This document shows positions 57,460 through 64,000 of a stretch of 64,000 nt of DNA, piece after piece; the stretch's first letter is position 1; each line of letters begins with the position of its first letter. The DNA comes from Macquaria australasica (taxonomy: Eukaryota > Chordata > Actinopteri > Centrarchiformes > Percichthyidae), in the NCBI GenBank assembly GCA_005408345.1, contig SEMN01000493.1:250501-314500 (forward strand). Reading direction: 5' to 3'. Below the pieces are notes generated by a model, which was given only the letters and a program-made list of their open reading frames with translations, had not been told where the DNA came from and made no database searches. Position numbers and translations under genes: made by a program.

Positions 57460-58837
57460 CTAACTGCTCTGTTCCATCTTCACTGCTGAGATCTTCACTT
57501 CTTCCCCAATGCCAATATGTAGAAACATCCTCTCAGTGAAAGTGTGTGTGATGGTGTGTATGTGTGCGTTAGTATCAGGATCAGAGAACGACAGCTTTCC
57601 TCTGTTCCAGTCCAGATTCACTCTGATCCTCTGGAGCTTCTTCTGCACTCTGAGATCAGTGAGTGAACCTGGTGGTGAGCGTGCTGAGTATTTACCTTTT
57701 ATCAAACCATATTCCCCAGAATCCAGACATCATGTTTCCCTTCCTCTGGACAGACTCTGCTAACACACCCAGGAACCAGCATGAACTGTCTCCAACCTGG
57801 ACATCCCAGCTGTGAGTCCCTGAGTTAAAGCCCTCAGAGCCCAGGACAGACCAGTAACCATCGAACCTCTCTGGATTATCAGGAAGCTGCTGTCTCTGTC
57901 CTCCTCTCACATTGGTCAGATCTTCAGACAGGATGAGTCTTGGATGAGCAGTGTTTGGGTCCAGAACCAGAGGAGTGTAGGAGAACATGTCCTTCATCTT
58001 GTTCCAGATGTTGAAGGTCAGGTTGCCCAGGTGTTTGGCCTGGTCTATCAGAGCTCCTGAGAGCAGCTGTGGATCCTCCAGCAGGGGGCGCTGCTGGACT
58101 CTTTCCACTGCAGCCTTGTAGTTGTGGAGGAATGAGACGTCTTCAGCTCTCAGCTCCTCCTCTGTGGCTCTGATTGTGTCTGAAAGAGCTGCTATCTCTC
58201 TGCTCAGAGCCTCCATCTTCTCCTTCATCATCTGACTCTTCTGCTCATCTTCCTCCCTCAGTGCAGCCATCCTGGCCTCCTCTTCCTCTTCTAGAAACTG
58301 GTGAAGCTTCTTAAACTGCTCTTTAATCTGCCTCTCTGTGTGTCGGGCCTGAATCTTAATGTGTTCTGCTGTTTGATCAAACTTCACTTTAACTTGTTCA
58401 GAAACCTTTAACTTCTCCTTTAAGGGCTCCAGAGTTTCCTGAAGTTTCTTCTTGTGTTGTCGTGCAGCTTCATCGATGGGTCTGAATCTGTGGTTGCTGT
58501 GTTTTTCTGAATCTTTGCAGATGTGACACACTGGCTGCTGATGGTCCAGACAGAAGAGTTTGAGTTTCTCAGAGTGCAGACTGCAGAGAGGCTCTGAAGC
58601 TCTCTGATCTCTCTCCTGTAAGAAGGCCTCACACAGGTTCTTCAACACCAGGTTACAAGGTGGTCGATTCTTTGAAGACCTTCTCTTACAAACTGGACAC
58701 TCCTGTGTTGGTTTCTCTCTCCATCAGCTCTTCAGACAGTCTTTACAGAAGCTGTGGCTACATGACAGAACAACAGGATCTCTAAAGACCTCATGACAGA
58801 CCGGAGAGCAGAGACCCTCCTCTGATCTGGAAGCCAT
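57460..58837 (-). pseudogene. TRIM35/39-like gene (RING, B-box, coiled coil, B30.2/SPRY) with a stop and a frameshift
   Basis: TRIM proteins are RING-type E3 ubiquitin ligases, and many fish members act in antiviral signalling. The start is ATG at 58837. RING residues C26, H28, C31, C34, C47 and C50 are present. The first pair reads CSPVC, where paralogues usually have CCPVC or similar, so one zinc ligand is doubtful. Codon 38 is TGA (58724-58726), between LKS and WREKPTQ. After it the frame stays open: B-box CSLHSEKLKLFCLDHQQPVC, a long Lys/Glu coiled coil, then PRY/SPRY with LDPNTAHPRLILSEDL and SVLGSEGFNSGTHSWDV. A one-base excess in an AAAA run near 57700 shifts the frame. The next frame completes SPRY with GKYSARSPPGSLTDLR and KLSFSDPDTNAHIH to a stop at 57460. 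It has no coding intron but does have a 5'UTR intron, so it is not an obvious retrocopy. Either error might be an assembly error or a polymorphism. Confidence 0.9.
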
Positions 58838-58854
58838 TCTGTCTCTGAGTGAAG

Positions 58855-59061
58855 CTGAAAACACAGCAGACAGCACGTTAAAACAGGAAGTCAGCTGTGT
58901 TTCCCCTCCCTGCTGTAGAAAGCTGCCTCAGTTACTTTCACTTTGAGTCTTTGAGTGTTTTTCAGTCAGCAGCAGGTTGCAGTTGAAGTACTTGAGTACT
59001 CCCTCCTGTAACTGTCCTCCCTCAGTTGAAGTCACAGCTTTGTAATGAAGGTGAATCTTAC
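58855..59061 (-). other. 5'UTR intron of the TRIM gene (207 bp)
   Basis: The donor is ACAGACG|GTAAGATTC at 59061 and the acceptor is TGTGTTTTCAG ending at 58855, both on the minus strand. The second exon then gives a short leader and the TRIM ATG 18 bases later. Inferred from splice consensus only. Confidence 0.6.
58934..58947 (-). promoter_or_regulatory. IRF/ISRE-like site, proximal copy
   Basis: Minus strand CTCAAAGTGAAAGT fits the IRF core AANNGAAA. It lies inside the 5'UTR intron. An identical core lies 255 bases further upstream. Confidence 0.45.
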
Positions 59062-59188
59062 CGTCTGTCTGTCTGTCGGTGCGTCTCTTCTCAGTGAGAA
59101 CTGAACAGAACAAACTGTTTCCTGGTTTGTCTCAGGTGATGTCATGTAAGGGGTGGAGCTTTGTCAGCTGATGTCCCCCCACCCCACT

Positions 59189-59203
59189 AACTTTCACTTT
59201 GAG
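59189..59203 (-). promoter_or_regulatory. IRF/ISRE-like site, distal copy
   Basis: Minus strand CTCAAAGTGAAAGTT. It lies just upstream of the inferred first exon, a good position for an interferon-responsive promoter. This would fit the known interferon inducibility of many TRIM genes. Confidence 0.5.
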
Positions 59204-59374
59204 TCCTGCTTTTAGTCAAACTCACATTCAGTGTGTGGAGCGTCAGCAGGTTGAAGCAGCAGTGTTGTAGTTTTCCACTTTTCTCTCCTGTAGCTGAACT
59301 CACTCAGAGGAAGTTGTTAGTTTGGTCTGAAGGTGAATCTGATCGTCTGGTTTTCAGTCTGTTTTTCTCTTTAG

Positions 59375-59858
59375 TGAGGAAGAATAACCAGCTGTTTCCT
59401 GGTTTGTCTCAGGTGAGTCAGGTGAGGGGTGGAGCTTTGCTTCACCTGTAACACGGGTGTGTCTCATTCCAGAGTATTGATTCATTGCTGGATATGTAGA
59501 CTGATAGTGTGCAGCAGGCTGTTGCAGCAGCTGTGTTTATGTTCAGAGTAGTTTGAATGTAGTGGAGGAGTTCGAATATAACTCAGTAAAATCATCCTGG
59601 GAATGTTGTGGGAATATTATGGGAATGTGGGATTGTTGTGGGAATATTGTTGGAGAGGGGTGGTATGTACCGTAAGGGTCCCATGGAACGGTGTAGGTAG
59701 TGGGTAAGAAGGTTTTGTGTCTTCACGTAAACACTGACTCAGTGAGTGAATGAGCATCAGTGATCAGCCAACAGTGAAATCAGGAGCTGGCTGAACACTG
59801 GAGGGGGAGTGTCGGGGGTGTCAACAGTCTTGGCTTCTATAATTTTTGGAATAAACAG
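59375..59858 (-). repeat. inverted duplication, right arm (484 bp)
   Basis: Reverse complement of 22849-23332 at about 98-99% identity by eye. It overlaps the distal TRIM upstream unit from 59375 to 59443. An 8-bp difference lies near 59418, where this arm has an extra TCAGGTGA-like repeat. Confidence 0.9.
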
Positions 59859-60224
59859 CAATTAGCTTTGTTTGCTTTGCCACAGGGAGAGGTGTATGTT
59901 TGCATGCTAACCAATGAGTCAACTCGGCTTCATCTTCCTCGTCTTCCTCCTTTTAGATTCCATTCCTTTTTGTATGACGGACAGTATTTAACTGTAAAAT
60001 ATACATTTGGTAGTTTAACTGCAGTTTAATAACTTTGGTGTAATGTGGTAACTGAACCTTCCTTTGTCATCGGATGTTATTGTCGTGTTGGATATTCTGC
60101 TGACAGAACAGTAGAATTATCACCTGTGAAAACCAACTGGTAAACAAATGTTTCTAAACCAATAAATAATGTCAAGTATCTTAAATTCTTATGCAGGAAG
60201 AAACAGCTTCACATCTGTGATCCA

Positions 60225-60525
60225 CACTGAAACATCTCGACAAATATTATGGGATGGATTGTGATGAAATGTGGTTCATCGTTCATGTTCCCCTCAGGAT
60301 GAACTGTGATAACTCTGGTGATCCTCTGACTCTTCATCTAGCGCCATCATCAGGTCAACATGTTAATGTGTCCAACACTTTGGTTTATGACCAAACACCT
60401 GCAGAACTACAGACTTTCCCATCAGCCTCAGCTGCTCTCTGTGTTTACTGCTAACTAGCTAATGTTAGCACGCTAACACGCTAAACTAAGATGGTGAACG
60501 TGGTGAACATTACACCTGCTGATGT
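60225..60525 (+). repeat. TAGC-rich dispersed repeat, copy 6
   Basis: Nearly as complete as the copy at 44915 and very similar to it: TATTATGGGATGGATTGTGA, CATCAGGTCAACATGTTAAT, GCTAACTAGCTAATGTTAGC and ACGCTAACACGCTAAAC. Confidence 0.85.
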
Positions 60526-61652
60526 TACAGCGTCTGCCAGCACGGCTGCAGACTCAGTCTGATTAGTAAAATCTCTGAAGAACATTTTAATTAAAAGCAT
60601 CATTCAACACATCAGCTGAAGATCAATAAAACATTATCTTGTTTTCTCAGACATGACAATTTATTGTTTGAGTCATTTTTCAGGCAAAAATATCAGAAAA
60701 CATCTGCTGGTTCCAGATCAGAGGATTTTCTTTTCTTTTTGTTTTTATGATGTTAAAATGATCATCTCTGAGCTCTGGGAAACGTGTTGTTTTATAGACA
60801 CAACATTTCATTGATTAATCAAGACAGTAATCTACAGTTTAAACAATGATAAGAAAAGCCTTGCCGACCCACAGCTGATAATATGAACAAAGTATGAAAA
60901 TGAGTAACAACAGACTTAACAGCTGAAAAAGCCGCCTGTCTGTGTGAGAACTGGACTTCAGCTGCATGTTCACATATATAATATCATAAACTTCATCTTA
61001 TTATTCAGTTCCAACAGCATTCCAGTGTTTGAGCTGAGGAGCTGCAGATCATCGTGTGACCCGTCTGATTGTTAGACGCACAGTCGTATTTCATCCTGCT
61101 CCAAAATGACACTTCAGTTAATAATAATAATAATAATAGTTGGTAAGTGTTTCTCATCCTGCAGCCTGACAGCTGTGGCAGGATCACACAGATCAGTTTG
61201 TCTTCTTAATAAACTGAGACGTATCTTGTTTTCAGTCTAACATTTTGTCTAAAGACATTTAAAAAGAATAAAAGAGTTCTGCAGACGTTTGATCCTCACT
61301 CATATAATCTGATGTTATAATCTGAGGATGACTCTCAGATCTGCCATGCAGCCTGTGTGTTGTGCAGACGACCGTCCTGTAGGGGGCAGCAGCACTCTGT
61401 CAGTTTCAGGTCAGATCTGGCTTCTGAAACATGTGGAACCCTTAATGTAAACGACAGAGAGAAGAGCCCTTAATCTCTGTCCCATCCCTTTCTTTACTCT
61501 TTTATTGTCACACTGACACAAAGTGCACACCTGCACAGGTGTTTTCATGTATCCCTGATGATGAACAGAACTGAACAGGAAGTCATTTCTGGTTTAGTTG
61601 TGTTCCTGACTGACAGTCACTCTGCTTCAATAAACATGATGATGAAGCTGAA
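60526..61652. other. no gene recognised; short (TAA)n
   Basis: A short (AAT)n lies near 61120-61137. No exon or RNA gene could be supported. Confidence 0.5.
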
Positions 61653-62288
61653 AATTCAATTCAATTCAGTTTTATTTATATAGCACCATATCATAACGAA
61701 GTTATCTCAGGGCACTAATTCATATAGAGCAGGTCTAGACCGACTCTTTATATTTACAGAGACCCAACTATTCCCACCATGAGCAGCACCAGGAGACAGT
61801 GGCAAGGAAAAACTCCCTTTAACAGGTAGAAACCTCGAGCAGAACCAGAACCAAAAGAGAGAGCAGGAGGAAAGAGAACATACAGCAGTACAGTACAGGA
61901 AGAGGAGGAGAGAGGAGCTCAGTGCATCATGGGAAGTCTCCCGGCAGTCTAGGCCTATAGCAGCATAACTAAGGGGGGGCTCAGGGGTCACCTGAGTCAG
62001 CCCTACTATAAGCTTTATCAAAGAGGAAAGTCTTAAGCGTACTCTTAAATGTGAGGAGGGGGTCTGCCTCCTGTACACAAACTGGGATCTGGTTCCACAG
62101 GAGAGGAGCTTGATAGCTGAAGGCTCTGGCTCCCATTCTACTTTTAGAGACTCTAGGAACCACAAGGAACCCTGCATTCTGGGAGCGCAGTGCTCTAGTG
62201 GGGTAATAGGGTACTATGAGCTCTTTAAGATATGATGGTGCCTGACCATTTAGGGCTTTGAAGGTGAGGAGAAGGATTTTAAATTCAT
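61653..62288 (-). mobile_element. 5'-truncated L2 with internal 3' UTR deletion
   Basis: Tail ATTCAATTCAATTCAG at 61653, then the L2 3' UTR, then the C-terminal coding block (WNQIPVCV, FLFDKAYSRADS) up to the TTTAAATTC break near 62288. Compared with the 34-kb and 40-kb copies, several hundred bases of the 3' UTR between AAACCTCGAGCAG and the GAGGAGAGAGGAGCTC block are missing. Confidence 0.9.
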
Positions 62289-62997
62289 TTTTAAAATGAT
62301 TCTATTTTCTGTGGATTTTAAATACATCTTATTACATTTACTTTTTAAATATTTACACTTTTATAGTAAATGGTTTCATCTGTTTTAAAGTGTATTTTAG
62401 TTCATTTACAGTCCAGGTGCTGCAGGCTGAAATAGACGTGATCTGGATCTTGACTCCACACTGAGAAAATTGATGGTGTTTTATTTTGAAAATACATTCA
62501 AAATGCCACAAAACTCAGACAGTGATCCAATAAGATTAATCACCAGATCATTTATGACTACATGACTGATCCCTCTGGAAAACTGATAAGTCATTACATT
62601 TAACCTACTATTGGGAAACACTGTAACCGTAACAAGATCGCTGTGGTGACATTGGATGGATGTTATTTGTTGTTCTCGTTCTGTCTTTTGATATCGAACA
62701 CTTAATCCTGCACTTACGCTTACTTACTGCTCTTATTGTCTGTCTGCTGACTAGATATGGTAGATTTCTGCTGACTAGAAGATAGATTTGGGAGTCGTCT
62801 GCCTAGAGATGATAGTTTATGGTTTTTAAGATGTGACCAAGAGGCAGAATGAAGGCACAGAACAAAAGCATTGAATCACTCAATGCTGCTGTTGATAAAG
62901 TCCAAATTAAATGCACATAGTCCTGCATTTCTTACAGGTTAAAGCTGCTGAAACTTTCTCTTTGCTCCGTCTTTCCCATGCTTCATCTCTCTCTCTA

Positions 62998-62998
<1 letters not shown>
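62289..62998. other. no gene recognised
   Basis: AT-rich DNA. Only short frames. Confidence 0.5.

Positions 62999-63057
<59 letters not shown>
62999..63057. repeat. (CA)n microsatellite
   Basis: About 29 uninterrupted CA units preceded by a short CT run. Confidence 0.95.
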
Positions 63058-63059
<2 letters not shown>

Positions 63060-63836
63060 CAGGTTGCCAATAGTGGACAGGTCATGTGCTGTTCTGTTTC
63101 TCCATCGATCAGTGGAAAAAGAGAGGCTCCTGTTCCACTATAAATACACACACACAGTGCTGCTATCAGTGCCCTTGTGCAGTCCTCCTCCTCCTCCACC
63201 ATCTTTCTGTCCTTCTCTGCTTTCTCTGGTGCAGCTATTTCTGTCTCGATCTATAAACTCGGGACACTCAGGCTGGTGTCCGGTTGCTGGACAGACCAAC
63301 AGGTGACACAAACACACTCCTCTGAATGCAGTTTTAACAGACGAGGCTGTTACATGTTTCATGTTTTTCATTTGGCAGCTGCTTTTTATACCTGCTGACG
63401 TTGACTTTGGCATTTAAAGGAGAGGTTCACAGTTGTCTGTCTTAAAACAACAGTCAGGTGCCCATATGAACAATGAAACAGTTTTGTCTTGCTGTAATAA
63501 TTCCTCCTGTTCATACAGGACACTAACAGATCCCTTCATAACGGACTTTCATTGTAAGCGATGGAGGACAAAATCCACATTCCTCGTTCTGTGTAAAAAT
63601 GTATTCAAAAGTTTATCTGAAGTTAATATGAGCAGCAAGCAAAGCCTGTTTATATATGTAGCCTGACTATTGTTTTAGGACAGACCTGGTCCTGTCCTGT
63701 AAGGTTGTCTTAACGTAGGCTGCATCAAGTCAGCACATACTGTACATGTGTAATGGACCCACTTGGTGTCTGTATGTATCACATTTTGTTGCATTTGTCT
63801 GTATTCTAAGGTTCAGCTGTATTGTCACCATAAAAT
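63058..63836. other. no gene recognised
   Basis: Short overlapping frames on both strands. No convincing exon. Confidence 0.5.
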
Positions 63837-64000
63837 CTTGAAGTTTGTTTTATGCGGGAGTTAAAGGACATATCCTGATCAAAGATAACTTCAAGAACTG
63901 CCTTTTTTTACTTACGTAACATTGCAAAAATCAGGCACATCCTGTCTCAAAAAGATGCAGAAAAACTAGTCCATGCATTTGTTACGTCTAGGCTGGACTA
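63837..64000 (+). mobile_element. L2 copy with 5' inversion, cut by the window end
   Basis: 63837-63888 matches L2 in minus orientation (CTTGAAGTTTGTTTTATG ... GATCAAAGATAACT). From about 63885 the sequence matches L2 in plus orientation (ACTTCAAGAACTGCC ... CACATCCTGTCTC ... GGCTGGACTA). The two parts are neighbours in the intact element, so this is a 5'-truncated and 5'-inverted insertion. The 3' part lies beyond the window. Confidence 0.85.

Larger units (their letters stand above)
58934..59443 (-). repeat. tandem duplication of the TRIM upstream unit
   Basis: 58934-59158 and 59189-59443 share, in order, ACTTTCACTTTGAGTC, CAGCAGGTTG, GGTGAATCT, CTGTTTCCTGGTTTGTCTCA, GGTGA and GGGGTGGAGCTTTG. 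Spacing has drifted. In the distal unit the GTAAG donor has become ATCAG, so only the proximal unit keeps a usable 5'UTR splice donor. Confidence 0.8.

Overview
The window looks like gene-poor nuclear DNA of a ray-finned (teleost) fish, most likely percomorph-type. The reasons are L2/Maui-type LINEs ending in a GAATT-rich tail, a Tx1-clade LINE, a PIF/Harbinger transposase relic, tRNA-derived SINEs of teleost type, many (CA)n tracts and one TRIM gene of the large fish TRIM35/39-like class. I find no tRNA, rRNA, CRISPR array or prokaryotic gene. Most short open frames are chance or low complexity.

Layout. 0-5 kb: a possible terminal exon (618-725), a DNA transposon with 23-bp inverted ends (1629-2844) holding a nested hAT-like MITE (2166-2559), and a dispersed repeat (3996-5009) split by a solo LTR (4402-4782). 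6.46-6.85 kb: a long GTT/GCT tract. 10.2-10.7 kb: a degraded coding stretch with a strong splice donor. 11.95-14.43 kb: a 2.5-kb minisatellite open in all forward frames. 17.2-17.8 kb: the uninterrupted second copy of the 4-kb repeat. 20-25.7 kb: interspersed repeats, one arm of a 484-bp inverted duplication, a 49-bp palindrome, a Harbinger transposase pseudogene and a Rex1/CR1-like LINE tail. 30.7-39.3 kb: a nested retroelement complex with two different Tx1-clade LINEs, one of them interrupted by an almost full-length L2 with a 5-bp target duplication, all bounded by GA/TC microsatellites. 40-43.7 kb: three more L2 copies. 44-57 kb: SINEs, a second solo LTR and copies of a TAGC-rich dispersed repeat. 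57.4-59.9 kb: a TRIM gene/pseudogene on the minus strand, with a 5'UTR intron, a tandemly duplicated upstream unit carrying IRF/ISRE-like sites, and the second arm of the inverted duplication. 61.6-64 kb: two further L2 fragments, the last with a 5' inversion.

The only host gene I can name by family is the TRIM, and as given it carries an in-frame stop in the RING and a 1-nt frameshift in B30.2/SPRY. The rest is mainly a record of transposition and tandem-repeat growth. I did not find a clearly new biological system. The most informative structures are the nested insertions that can be read base by base (LTR with empty-site paralogue, L2 in Tx1, hAT MITE in a DNA transposon), the recent 36-kb-spaced inverted duplication shared with the TRIM upstream region, and the large minisatellite.
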